Shown here: positions 16,105 through 24,595 of the stretch, one piece after another
Numbering within the stretch: position 1 is the first letter of the stretch
Layout: the number at the start of each line of letters is the position of its first letter
Origin: Pseudomonas sp. RIT-562
Lineage (GTDB): Bacteria; Pseudomonadota; Gammaproteobacteria; Pseudomonadales; Pseudomonadaceae
DNA length: 64,000 nucleotides
NCBI RefSeq assembly: GCF_026241895.1
Contig: NZ_JAPJIV010000013.1
Location: 1 to 64,000 of the forward strand
Direction: 5' to 3'
Notes under the pieces: generated by a model
Databases searched by the model: none
Seen by the model: the letters and a program-made list of their open reading frames with translations, nothing else
Told to the model about the DNA's origin: nothing
Program-made: the position numbers and the translations under genes

Positions 16105-17297
16105 TGAAAACGCTGAAAACCCAAGTCGCCATTATCGGCGCCGGTCCTTCCGGATTGCTCCTCGGCCAGCTGCTGCATAACGCTGGCATCGACACCCTTA
16201 TCCTGGAACGCCAGACCCCGGACTACGTCCTTGGACGCATCCGTGCCGGCGTGCTTGAACAAGGCATGGTAGAGCTGCTGCGCAAGGCCGGCGCGGGACA
16301 GCGCATGGATGCCGAAGGGCTGGTCCACCACGGCTTTGAACTGTCGCTCGACGGCCGTCAGGTGCACATCGACCTGCACGCCCTCACCGGTGGTAAAACC
16401 GTGATGATCTACGGCCAGACCGAAGTCACTCGCGACCTGATGGCCGCTCGTCAGATGGCTGGCGCCACGACCCTCTACGGCGCCGAGAACGTCGTCCCCC
16501 ACGGTATGAAAACCGCTGAACCCTTCATCACGTTCGAGAAAGATGGCGAGAGTTATCGCCTGGACTGCGATTACATCGCCGGCTGCGATGGTTTTCATGG
16601 CGTGGCGCGGCAGTCGATACCGGCCGAGAGCCTGAAGATCTTCGAACGGGTTTATCCGTTCGGCTGGCTGGGCATCCTCGCCGACACGCCGCCGGTGCAT
16701 GAAGAACTGGTCTACGCCCGCCATCAACGCGGGTTCGCCCTGTGCAGCATGCGTTCGCCGACCCGCACCCGTTATTACCTGCAGGTTCCGGCCGGGGAGA
16801 AGGTCGAGCAATGGTCTGATCAGCGGTTCTGGGACGAACTCAAATCCCGTCTGCCAGTGGAGTTGGCCGAGACGCTGATCACCGGGCCGTCCATTGAAAA
16901 AAGCATCGCGCCACTGCGCAGTTTTGTCGTCGAGCCGATGCAGTACGGGCGCATGTTCCTGGTCGGCGACGCCGCGCATATCGTCCCGCCTACCGGCGCC
17001 AAGGGCCTGAACCTGGCGGCCAGCGACGTCAGCACACTGTTCGAGATTTTGCTCAAGGTGTACCGCGAAGACCGCCTCGACCTGCTGGAGAAGTATTCGC
17101 AAATTTGCCTGCGTCGGGTCTGGAAGGCCGAACGTTTTTCCTGGTGGATGACTTCGATGCTGCACCGGTTCGACGACCACGACGGGTTCAGCCAACGCAT
17201 TGCCGAATCAGAGTTGGCGTACTTCGTCGACTCCGAAGCCGGGCGCAAGACCATCGCGGAGAATTACGTCGGCCTTCCCTACGAGCCTATCGAATAG
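16104..17297 (+). CDS. pobA: 4-hydroxybenzoate 3-monooxygenase
   Basis: A 397-residue FAD enzyme that hydroxylates 4-hydroxybenzoate to protocatechuate with NADPH and oxygen, feeding the beta-ketoadipate pathway. Visible: FAD dinucleotide fold IGAGPSGLLLG (about residues 9-19), RIRAGVLEQG, the NADPH/FAD DG motif CDYIAGCDGFHG and the second FAD motif FLVGDAAHIVPPTGAKGLN. Length fits the P. fluorescens enzyme within a few residues. I start at 16104 (MKTLKTQVAII); the upstream TTG at 16086 falls inside an inverted repeat. pobR is divergent. The downstream MFS gene is 79 bases away and may be unrelated. Confidence 0.96.
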   Translation: MKTLKTQVAIIGAGPSGLLLGQLLHNAGIDTLILERQTPDYVLGRIRAGVLEQGMVELLRKAGAGQRMDAEGLVHHGFELSLDGRQVHIDLHALTGGKTVMIYGQTEVTRDLMAARQMAGATTLYGAENVVPHGMKTAEPFITFEKDGESYRLDCDYIAGCDGFHGVARQSIPAESLKIFERVYPFGWLGILADTPPVHEELVYARHQRGFALCSMRSPTRTRYYLQVPAGEKVEQWSDQRFWDELKSRLPVELAETLITGPSIEKSIAPLRSFVVEPMQYGRMFLVGDAAHIVPPTGAKGLNLAASDVSTLFEILLKVYREDRLDLLEKYSQICLRRVWKAERFSWWMTSMLHRFDDHDGFSQRIAESELAYFVDSEAGRKTIAENYVGLPYEPIE

Positions 17298-17376
17298 CCT
17301 GCTATCGACTTACACTGGCGAGCATCCCCGCTCGCCTTGAGGCCTGCGGATCATTCAATTGCCCGCAGGTTTTACC

Positions 17377-18894
17377 GTGACCAACCTCACTCAGCCCGAC
17401 TCGCCAAAACCGGCGATTCGCAGCGTGCTGATTGCCCTGATGCTGGCGATCTTCCTTGGCGCGCTGGACCAGACCATCGTTGCCGTGTCGATGCCGGCCA
17501 TCTCCGCGCAGTTCAAGGATGTCAGCCTGTTGGCCTGGGTGATTTCCGGGTACATGGTGGCCATGACGGTGGCAGTGCCGATCTACGGCAAGCTGGGCGA
17601 CCTGTACGGGCGGCGCAAATTGATGCTGTTCGGCATGGGCCTGTTTACCCTGGCTTCGCTGTTCTGTGGCATGGCCCAGAGCATGGAGCAGTTGGTTCTC
17701 GCGCGGATTTTCCAAGGCATTGGCGCCGGCGGGATGATTTCGGTCAGCCAGGCGATCATCGGCGACATCGTGCCGCCGCGCGAGCGCGGCCGCTACCAGG
17801 GTTATTTCAGCAGCATGTACGCGGTGGCGAGCGTCGCGGGGCCGGTGCTGGGTGGCTACATGACCGAATACCTGTCGTGGCGCTGGGTATTTCTGATCAA
17901 TCTGCCGCTGGGAGTGGGTGCATTGGTGGTGGCCCACCGCACCCTGGTCGGGCTGCCGGTGCCGCAGCGCAAACCGGTGATCGACTATTTCGGCACCGTG
18001 CTGATGATCATCGGCCTGACGGCTTTGCTGCTGGGCATTACTGAAGTCGGCCAAGGACATGCCTGGACCAGTGTCGAAGTCAGCGGACTGCTCGCGTGTG
18101 CATTAGTGGTATTGGGGCTGTTCGTCTGGCACGAACGCCGGGCACGGGAGCCGTTGCTGCCAATGCATCTGTTCGCCAACCGCAATGCCCTGCTGTGCTG
18201 GTGCACGATTTTCTTCACCAGTTTCCAGGCGATCTCGCTGATCGTCCTGATGCCACTGCGCTTCCAGAGCGTCACCGGGGCCGGCGCCGACAGTGCCGCC
18301 CTGCACCTGTTGCCGCTGGCCATGGGACTACCCATGGGCGCCTATTTTGCCGGACGTCGAACTTCGGTGACCGGGCGCTACAAGCCGATGATCCTGACCG
18401 GCGCGATACTGATGCCGATTTCGATTCTCGGCATGGCCTTCAGCCCGCCCCAGGCGATGGTCTGGAGCAGCCTGTTCATGCTGCTCAGCGGCATCGCTGG
18501 CGGCATGCAGTTTCCGACCTCGCTGGTGGGAACACAGAACTCGGTGGAACAACGGGACATCGGCGTGGCCACCAGCACCACCAATCTGTTTCGCGCCCTG
18601 GGTGGCGCGGTGGGCGTGGCATTGATGTCGGCGTTGTTGCTGGCGCTGTTGCAGGACTCAAGCTTTGCTCACTTGGGCGGCTCGGCCCTGATCGGCGAAG
18701 GCAGCTCGGGAAATGTCCTGCTGGACGGTTTGAATGCAGCGCCCGGGGATGCGCAGAATGCCCTGCGCGCCGAGTTGCTGCTGACGTTCCGGCACTTGCT
18801 GATGGTCAGCGCGGCGGTGTCGTTGCTGGGCTTGGCGGCGGCGATTGCGATGCCGAACCTGTTGCTGCGCGGGCGGGAAGACAAAGTCCGTTAA
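17377..18894 (+). CDS. DHA2-family MFS drug/metabolite exporter (14 TM)
   Basis: A 505-residue inner-membrane proton antiporter of the EmrB/QacA family. Motif D1 LGALDQTIVAVSMPAI (about residues 28-43), motif A GKLGDLYGRRKLM, motif B RIFQGIGAGGM and motif C-like SVAGPVLGGYMTEYLSWRW are all present, with about 14 hydrophobic segments. The likely start is GTG at 17377, 7 bases after AGG; a TTG six codons earlier has no site. No membrane-fusion partner is adjacent, so it probably acts alone. Substrate unknown; its position next to pobA is suggestive of aromatic export but is not proof. Confidence 0.9.
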   Translation: MTNLTQPDSPKPAIRSVLIALMLAIFLGALDQTIVAVSMPAISAQFKDVSLLAWVISGYMVAMTVAVPIYGKLGDLYGRRKLMLFGMGLFTLASLFCGMAQSMEQLVLARIFQGIGAGGMISVSQAIIGDIVPPRERGRYQGYFSSMYAVASVAGPVLGGYMTEYLSWRWVFLINLPLGVGALVVAHRTLVGLPVPQRKPVIDYFGTVLMIIGLTALLLGITEVGQGHAWTSVEVSGLLACALVVLGLFVWHERRAREPLLPMHLFANRNALLCWCTIFFTSFQAISLIVLMPLRFQSVTGAGADSAALHLLPLAMGLPMGAYFAGRRTSVTGRYKPMILTGAILMPISILGMAFSPPQAMVWSSLFMLLSGIAGGMQFPTSLVGTQNSVEQRDIGVATSTTNLFRALGGAVGVALMSALLLALLQDSSFAHLGGSALIGEGSSGNVLLDGLNAAPGDAQNALRAELLLTFRHLLMVSAAVSLLGLAAAIAMPNLLLRGREDKVR

Positions 18895-18897
18895 ACG

Positions 18898-18932
18898 AAA
18901 GATCGCAGCCCAGGCAGGCGCTGCGATCTTTT
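18898..18932 (+). terminator. Bidirectional terminator between MFS exporter and Cache gene
   Basis: AAAGATCGCAGC pairs with GCTGCGATCTTT across a 10-base loop, right after the MFS stop and just before the stop of the convergent gene. The stem resembles the end of the AAAAGATCGCAGCC repeats at 32105 and 41314, so it may be derived from one. Confidence 0.8.
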
Positions 18933-18936
18933 GCTC

Positions 18937-19785
18937 TTATGGGCTGTAATACCCCACAGCCACCAGGAAATGCCCGACCTTTTTCAGGTAAGCATGCTTG
19001 GCCTCGACCTTGCCAGTCACCGGGTTCTTCCAGCGATACTCGTATTCGCCATAATCCTGTTTGGCAATCAACGCCAGGATCGGCTCTCCCACCGGCTTGC
19101 CTTCAGGATCCTTGATCTTGCTGAAGTCAGTGTTGATCAAGCGCAGGTTGGTGCCATGGGCGACGTATCGTCCGGTGTCCAGGTCCACCACGAATACGTA
19201 AAGGTCATCCTGCAGGTATCCGCCCTTGAGGGAATTGATAGCGGTCAACGTGCCCTTCTCATCCTTGGCCAAATCGCCCGCCGCCTTGTTCAGCAACGCC
19301 ATTGCCTGCTCCGCTGAGGCGCGAGGCAAGTAGTAACCCACTGCCAAAATGCGCTGGCCAATCCGTTGGTAGAACACATGCTTGCGCTCGACCTTGCCGT
19401 CGGACCAGTTCTGCCAGCGGTATTCAGCCTGCTGGATGCCATTGCCCTCGGGCACTTTCAACGCGTCCTTGAAGGCTTTCTGCAAGTCCGGCCCGAGCAC
19501 ATCCGATACATCCCGCCCGATCAATGCCGAGGACGGCCCGCCGCTGGCGAGCATCACGCTCTTGGTGTCGACCACGAATACATAGCGGTCCTTGTCGACA
19601 AACTCACCCTGGCGACTGAACGCGGCAAACGCCTTGTCGCCATTTTCGTGGTAGTAGGCCAAAGCCTTTTCCAGCAAGGCCTTGGCGGCCTGGCTGTCGT
19701 CTTTTTCGGTACCGGCCGCCTGTGCCTGGCCAAGCCCCAGGATCAGCAGCCCCCCCAGCATCAATAACCTATGCCAAACCCCCAT
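18937..19785 (-). CDS. Periplasmic protein with two tandem Cache-like domains
   Basis: A 282-residue exported protein: signal peptide at residues 1-24 or so (GVWHRLLMLGGLLILGLGQAQA), then two homologous halves. Half one has DRYVFVVDTKSVMLASGG, LIGRDVSDVLG, AEYRWQNWSDGKVERKHVFY and LAVGYYLP; half two has DLYVFVVDLDTGRYVAHG, YEYRWKNPVTGKVEAKHAYL and LVAVGYYSP. These are sCache_2-type ligand-binding domains as seen in sensor and chemoreceptor ectodomains, but here there is no membrane span or output domain. The start at 19785 follows GAGGAAGG. It may bind a small ligand for an unidentified partner. Confidence 0.85.
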   Translation of the reverse strand: MGVWHRLLMLGGLLILGLGQAQAAGTEKDDSQAAKALLEKALAYYHENGDKAFAAFSRQGEFVDKDRYVFVVDTKSVMLASGGPSSALIGRDVSDVLGPDLQKAFKDALKVPEGNGIQQAEYRWQNWSDGKVERKHVFYQRIGQRILAVGYYLPRASAEQAMALLNKAAGDLAKDEKGTLTAINSLKGGYLQDDLYVFVVDLDTGRYVAHGTNLRLINTDFSKIKDPEGKPVGEPILALIAKQDYGEYEYRWKNPVTGKVEAKHAYLKKVGHFLVAVGYYSP

Positions 19786-19850
19786 TGCGCCTTCCTCATT
19801 CCTATTGGTGTTCAAGGAGCGTAGACGAGCTCAAAAGTTTGGAGCATTTG

Positions 19851-19917
19851 CCGAAGGCTGCGTTCGACCAAATGCCTGTAGCAACTACCGAACGCAGCCT
19901 TCGGCAGCTGCTACAGG
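19851..19917. repeat. Imperfect inverted repeat with CTGCGTTCGG / CTTCGGCAGCTGCTACAG core
   Basis: CCGAAGGCTGCGTTCG (19851-19866) and CGAACGCAGCCTTCGG (19889-19904) pair perfectly, and an outer TGTAGCA / TGCTACA element is displaced, so the element looks rearranged. It combines features of the AAAAGATCGCAGCC class and of the large element at 47255. Confidence 0.75.
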
Positions 19918-19921
19918 AATT

Positions 19922-20794
19922 TTATGGGCGAGCGTTGAGCTGCTTTTGCAGATTCTGGATCTGCGCCTGCAGGGTGTTGATGTTGCGGCTGACCTGGGTG
20001 CGGAACGCATCGAATTCGGCAGTGTTGCCACTGGCGCTCGCTGGCGGACGATTATCCTGCTGGCTCTTGAGCACGATCATGTCCTGCTCCAGACGGTCGA
20101 TGGCCGCGCCTGGATTGCCCTGTTTCTTCAACGCCGCGATATCGGCGCCGAGGCTCTTGAGCTGGGCGTCGACCTTGCTGGTGTCCTCCGGGGCGCTTTT
20201 CAGCGCTGCGAGCTCACTGCTCAGGGTTTTGACCTGGGCTTGCAGCTGCGTATTGGCGCTCTGTTGTTCGGTGGCTTGCGCGGTCGCCTGCACCAGGCGC
20301 TTATCCAGCTCGGCGGTTTGCGCCGTCATCTGCGCCAGGCGCTTGTCCAGTTCAGTGGTCTGCCCCACCACGCCTTGCTGCTGTTTGTCCTGATCCAGGA
20401 GCTTGCTTTCCAGCTGCCGGATCTGCAGCTTCAACGCCTCGCTGTCACTGGAGACGTTGGTCTGGCTGGCGACCACCTTGCCGGAAATATCCTGCAGGCG
20501 CCCTGCCGCTTCCTCGCTGATACGCGCGAAGCTTTCCTGGGTCGCCACCAGTTGCTGTTCCATCAGCGAAATCTGCTGGAAGCTCCACCAGGCAAGGCCG
20601 CCGAAGGCAATTAACAACGCGCCGACCAGCGCCCACAGAGGGCCGGTGCTCGCGCCTTTGACCTTGACCACCGCTGGCGTGCGTGCGTGCACGGAATGCC
20701 GCGCGGCGGGCACAAAATCATCGTCATCGAGGCTGTCGGCGCGCAGGCTCGGTACATCGTCGAAGTCGTCGTTGGCATCGTTACGCATGGACAT
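19922..20794 (-). CDS. Inner-membrane coiled-coil protein
   Basis: A 290-residue protein with an acidic cytoplasmic N-terminus (NDANDDFDDVP, DSLDDDDF), one membrane helix (GPLWALVGALLIAFGGLAWW, about residues 48-67) and a long periplasmic coiled coil to about residue 230, with heptad-like repeats such as ELDKRLAQMTAQTAELDKRL. The C-terminal part has a further short helical stretch (FRTQVSRNINTLQAQIQNL). I start at 20794, 8 bases after AAAGG; the long upstream extension overlaps the next gene. Automated annotations call relatives ATPase, but no nucleotide-binding motif is visible. Probably a structural or envelope protein; function unknown. Confidence 0.82.
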   Translation of the reverse strand: MSMRNDANDDFDDVPSLRADSLDDDDFVPAARHSVHARTPAVVKVKGASTGPLWALVGALLIAFGGLAWWSFQQISLMEQQLVATQESFARISEEAAGRLQDISGKVVASQTNVSSDSEALKLQIRQLESKLLDQDKQQQGVVGQTTELDKRLAQMTAQTAELDKRLVQATAQATEQQSANTQLQAQVKTLSSELAALKSAPEDTSKVDAQLKSLGADIAALKKQGNPGAAIDRLEQDMIVLKSQQDNRPPASASGNTAEFDAFRTQVSRNINTLQAQIQNLQKQLNARP

Positions 20795-20886
20795 TGAATC
20801 AACCTTTGTGAACGCGGTGATGGCTTGATGCGGCGCAGTATACCCCCCAACAACCGCATCGATTGACCGTGAACCCCTAACTCGGT

Positions 20887-21894
20887 TCAGTGACGCCCCT
20901 CTGAGTGCATGTCCTGAGCCTTCCACCAGCCGCAGAACTCGTCCAGCGCGGTCCACAGGCTGACCTTCGGATCGTAGTCGAGGTAATGCCGGGCGCGGCT
21001 GATGTCCAAAGTGAAATCCCTGGCCATCACTTGCATGCCCAGGCGCGACAAGGTCGGCTCGGGGCGCCCCGGCCAGAGCTTGCACACGCCTTCGTTCAAC
21101 GCCGCAACGCTGTAGCCCAGCCCATAGGAACGGTAGCGGGTGACCTGCGCAACTTCCATCCTGCGCATCACATAATTGACCACATCCCACAGCGGTACCG
21201 GGGTCCCGTTGCTGATGTTGTAGGCCTTGCCCAACGCCGAGCCGGTGGCCAGCAAACTGCTGAGCAAGGCTTCGTTGAGATTTTGCACGCTGGTGAAATC
21301 GACTTTGTTCAAGCCGTTGCCGATGATCGACAGCCGCCCCTTGCGTTGCATCTTCAGCAGCCGCGGGAAAATACTCATGTCGCCGGCACCGGTGACAAAT
21401 CGTGGGCGCAGGGCCAGGGTTTCGAGACCGAACTCCTGGGCGCCGAACACTTTTTGCTCAGCCAGGTATTTGGTCGCGGCGTAGGGGTGCTTGAAACGCT
21501 TGGGCACCTGCTCTTCGGTCAGGCCAAGATGATCGCGGCCATCAAAATAGATGGAAGGCGAAGACAGATGCACCAGCCGCCGAACCCGCTGCTTCAGGCA
21601 GGCTTCGACGACGTTCTCGGTGACCTGGACATTGCCCTGATGGAAGTCCTGATAACGCCCCCACAACCCCACCGCGCCGGCGCAATGGACCACTGCATCG
21701 ACGTCCACGCACAGGTCGCGGGCCAGCAGCGGGTCGCCAAGATCGCCCTGGATAAATTCGGCGCCACGGCGCACCAGGTGCTCGACGCTTTCGGCCCGGC
21801 GCCCGTTGACCCGCACGTCCAGGCCCTGCTCCAGGGCGAAACGCGCAAAGCGCCCGCCAATGAAGCCGCTTGCGCCGGTGACCAGAATCTTCAT
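20887..21894 (-). CDS. NAD-dependent epimerase/dehydratase (3-beta-HSD-like extended SDR)
   Basis: A 335-residue extended short-chain dehydrogenase. The Rossmann motif GASGFIGGRFA (about residues 7-17) and the catalytic YAATK (in HPYAATKYLAEQ, about residues 138-149) with upstream serines in LSSPSIYFDG are intact. The family includes 3-beta-hydroxysteroid dehydrogenase-like enzymes and sugar-nucleotide epimerases. GGAG sits 6-9 bases before the ATG. An analogous oxidoreductase lies near argP in P. aeruginosa. It is followed, on the same strand, by the coiled-coil protein gene after 92 bases. Substrate unknown. Confidence 0.87.
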   Translation of the reverse strand: MKILVTGASGFIGGRFARFALEQGLDVRVNGRRAESVEHLVRRGAEFIQGDLGDPLLARDLCVDVDAVVHCAGAVGLWGRYQDFHQGNVQVTENVVEACLKQRVRRLVHLSSPSIYFDGRDHLGLTEEQVPKRFKHPYAATKYLAEQKVFGAQEFGLETLALRPRFVTGAGDMSIFPRLLKMQRKGRLSIIGNGLNKVDFTSVQNLNEALLSSLLATGSALGKAYNISNGTPVPLWDVVNYVMRRMEVAQVTRYRSYGLGYSVAALNEGVCKLWPGRPEPTLSRLGMQVMARDFTLDISRARHYLDYDPKVSLWTALDEFCGWWKAQDMHSEGRH

Positions 21895-21948
21895 GTAGTG
21901 CTCCGATGTGTTTCATTTTGCGTAATGCGTAAGTCTTGACGCTGCCCG

Positions 21949-22842
21949 TCAGGCCAACGGCACCAGCCATTGCCTGGATGAACGCACCAGTTGTTCGGTG
22001 AGCAACCCCAGCAACTGTCCGCCATTGCGCCAATGATGCCAGTACAGCGGCACGTCGATGGGCTTATCTGCCAGGAGCTCGACCAACACGCCGCGCTGCA
22101 ATTGGTCGCGCACCTGCAGTTCAGGTACCAGACCCCAGCCCAGGCCGGCTTCGGTCAGGCGGATAAAGCCTTCGGAGGATGGGCACAAATGGTGTTCAAA
22201 ACCACCATCGACCCCCAGGGAAGCCAGGTAGCGATGCTGGAGGAAATCGTCCGGGCCGAACACCAGCGCCGGGGTTTTCGCCAGCTGGTCAGCGCGTACC
22301 CCTTGCGGAAAATGCCGGCTGATGAACGCGGGGCTGGCCAGCGCGCGATAGCGCATCGCCCCCAGTAACACGCTGCGAGCGCCCGCCACCGGTCGCTCGC
22401 TGGCGCAGATACACGCGGCCACTTCGCCCGCGCGCATGCGTTTGAGGCCTACCGTCTGGTCTTCCACCACCAGGTCCAGCAACAGGTGTTGCTCGGCGCA
22501 GAAATCGCTGACGGCGGCAGCCCACCAGGTGGCCAGGCTGTCGGCGTTCAGGGCGATGCGCAGGCGCTCCGGCAGGCCTTCCTCGTCCAGCGCCGGCACC
22601 AGGCTCTGCAAGTCGCGCTCAAGCAGGCGCACTTGCTGGACATGGTTCAACAGGCGCCGGCCGATCTCGGTCGGCGCGGGCGGTGTGACCCGCACCAGTA
22701 CCGGCTGGCCAACCCGCGCCTCCAGCAGTTTGATGCGCTGGGAAATCGCCGACTGCGACAATCCCAGTACCTGCGCGGCGCGTTCGAAACCGGCCTGCTC
22801 GACCACGGCAGCCAGGGCGGAAAGCAACTTATAGTCGAACAT
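21949..22842 (-). CDS. argP: LysR-family arginine/lysine-responsive regulator ArgP
   Basis: A 297-residue LysR regulator beginning MFDYKLLSALAAVVEQAGFERAAQVLGLSQSAISQRI, the highly characteristic ArgP/IciA N-terminus. It activates the amino-acid exporter gene argO/lysE in response to arginine and is repressed in effect by lysine. It is divergent from a LysE-family exporter with a 97-base shared control region, the canonical arrangement. TAGGAAAAC precedes the ATG. Order argP-argO-sodB matches the P. aeruginosa locus as I recall it. Confidence 0.93.
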   Translation of the reverse strand: MFDYKLLSALAAVVEQAGFERAAQVLGLSQSAISQRIKLLEARVGQPVLVRVTPPAPTEIGRRLLNHVQQVRLLERDLQSLVPALDEEGLPERLRIALNADSLATWWAAAVSDFCAEQHLLLDLVVEDQTVGLKRMRAGEVAACICASERPVAGARSVLLGAMRYRALASPAFISRHFPQGVRADQLAKTPALVFGPDDFLQHRYLASLGVDGGFEHHLCPSSEGFIRLTEAGLGWGLVPELQVRDQLQRGVLVELLADKPIDVPLYWHHWRNGGQLLGLLTEQLVRSSRQWLVPLA

Positions 22843-22939
22843 CAGTTTTCCTAATGAGCGATCAGCATGATTGGTTTTTCTTATACAGCTTCCACGGGGA
22901 GAATGGCCAGCAAGAACTCTTTAACAAGGATCACTCTCA
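22843..22939. promoter_or_regulatory. argP-argO divergent control region
   Basis: A compact 97-base spacer. It contains both promoters and presumably the ArgP operator. An A/T-rich stretch (TGGTTTTTCTTATACAGCTT, 22870-22889) is the likely core-promoter area. No clear perfect palindrome was seen. Confidence 0.5.
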
Positions 22940-23542
22940 ATGTGGCAGAGCTATGTAAACGGCCTGTTGGTGGCCGCGGGGCTGATCATGGCGATCGGCA
23001 CTCAGAATGCGTTTGTGCTGGCCCAGAGCCTGCGGCGTGAACATCACCTGCCGGTCGCAGCATTGTGCGTGGTGTGTGATGCATTGCTGGTCGCCGCTGG
23101 AGTGTTTGGCCTGGCGACGGTATTGGCGCACAACCCGACCTTGCTCGCGGTAGCGCGCTGGGGCGGCGCGGTGTTCCTGCTCTGGTATGGCAGCCTGGCG
23201 CTGCGCCGGGCGTGTTCGAAACAGAGCCTGCAACAGGCCGAGGGCCAGACCGTGCGTTCGCTGCGGGCGGTCATGCTCAGCGCGTTGGCCGTGACCTTGC
23301 TCAACCCGCATGTCTACCTGGACACCGTCCTGCTGATCGGCTCGCTCGGCGCGCAGCAGACCGAACCGGGCGCCTACGTAGTGGGCGCAGCGAGCGCGTC
23401 ATTGCTATGGTTTTTCACTCTGGCACTGGGCGCCGCATGGCTGGCGCCGTGGCTGGCCCGGCCGAGTACCTGGCGGATCCTCGACCTGCTGGTGGCGGTG
23501 ATGATGTTCACGGTAGCGGTGCAACTCATCACCAGCTCCTGA
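22940..23542 (+). CDS. argO: LysE/ArgO-family basic amino acid exporter
   Basis: A 200-residue inner-membrane exporter of arginine and related basic amino acids. It starts MWQSYVNGLLVAAGLIMAIGTQNAFVLAQSL, the family hallmark (GxQNAFVL), and has six hydrophobic segments; LLNPHVYLDTVLLIGSLG (about residues 117-134) is also conserved. AAGGATC lies upstream. It is divergent from argP, its expected activator, and is followed after 177 bases by sodB in the same direction. Confidence 0.93.
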   Translation: MWQSYVNGLLVAAGLIMAIGTQNAFVLAQSLRREHHLPVAALCVVCDALLVAAGVFGLATVLAHNPTLLAVARWGGAVFLLWYGSLALRRACSKQSLQQAEGQTVRSLRAVMLSALAVTLLNPHVYLDTVLLIGSLGAQQTEPGAYVVGAASASLLWFFTLALGAAWLAPWLARPSTWRILDLLVAVMMFTVAVQLITSS

Positions 23543-23719
23543 TTTATTCCAAAAGGCTCTGGAACCTCTATTCCACACAGTTGTTGCGTGGTTATGCCGC
23601 ACCCCCGGTGCTATGATCCGGTCCGATGCGCCGCAAAGAGTACAAACTCCCCGGCGCTTGTCTGGCCGCCCGTGATCGGCCTTGCGCTCACCGCAACTGA
23701 CCTGATTAGGAGAATCATC

Positions 23720-24316
23720 ATGGCTTTCGAATTGCCGCCGCTGCCTTACGCACACGATGCCCTGCAGCCGCACATTTCCAAGGAAACACTGGAATACCAC
23801 CACGACAAGCACCACAACACCTACGTCGTGAACCTGAACAACCTGGTGCCAGGCACCGAGTTCGAAGGCAAGACCCTGGAAGAAATCGTCAAGTCTTCCT
23901 CGGGCGGTATCTTCAACAACGCCGCTCAGGTCTGGAACCACACTTTCTACTGGAACTGCCTGGCGCCAAACGCCGGCGGTCAACCAACCGGCGCCCTGGC
24001 TGAAGCCATCAACGCTTCGTTCGGTTCGTTCGACAAGTTCAAGGAAGAGTTCAGCAAGACTTCCATCGGCACCTTCGGTTCCGGTTGGGGCTGGCTGGTG
24101 AAAAAAGCTGACGGTTCCCTGGCCCTGGCCAGCACCATCGGTGCCGGCAACCCGCTGACCAATGGCGATACCCCGCTGCTGACCTGCGACGTCTGGGAAC
24201 ACGCTTACTACATCGACTACCGCAACGTTCGTCCGAAATACGTCGAAGCGTTCTGGAACCTGGTCAACTGGAAATTCGTGGCTGAGCAGTTCGAAGGCAA
24301 AACCTTCACCGCTTAA
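23720..24316 (+). CDS. sodB: Iron superoxide dismutase
   Basis: A 198-residue cytoplasmic Fe-type superoxide dismutase that converts superoxide to peroxide and oxygen. Metal ligands are visible as H in HISKETLEYHHDKHH (residues about 17-31), H in VWNHTFYW and D/H in DVWEHAYYIDY (about residues 156-166). GSGWGWLV and the AQVWNHTFYWNC context favour iron over manganese. TAGGAGA precedes the ATG; a much longer frame upstream has no site. A terminator follows. Usually iron-dependent through small RNAs in pseudomonads; none is visible here. Confidence 0.96.
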   Translation: MAFELPPLPYAHDALQPHISKETLEYHHDKHHNTYVVNLNNLVPGTEFEGKTLEEIVKSSSGGIFNNAAQVWNHTFYWNCLAPNAGGQPTGALAEAINASFGSFDKFKEEFSKTSIGTFGSGWGWLVKKADGSLALASTIGAGNPLTNGDTPLLTCDVWEHAYYIDYRNVRPKYVEAFWNLVNWKFVAEQFEGKTFTA

Positions 24317-24333
24317 GATCGACACCAGTTCAG

Positions 24334-24360
24334 AAAACCCGGCTTCGGCCGGGTTTTTTT
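24334..24360 (+). terminator. sodB terminator
   Basis: AAAACCCGGC, a TTCG tetraloop, GCCGGGTTTT and more Ts: a textbook intrinsic terminator 17 bases after the stop codon. Confidence 0.95.
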
Positions 24361-24595
24361 ATGGGTGAGGGAAAGACCGGGCTAACATCAGCCGCAGGAA
24401 AAATTATCTACTCCCCTCAAGTTCAAGGGCCCACCTGACGACACAGTACGAATGAGCAGGAAACTTCAGCCAACTGCATTTTGGCCAAGCTGCAGGCAAA
24501 ATCTCCCGCGGATGAATGTCCCTTTGACTGCCATCGCGCGATTGCCAATACTCATGGCAACTTGATGCTACCCGCACGGAACAAGGAATAGCCTT

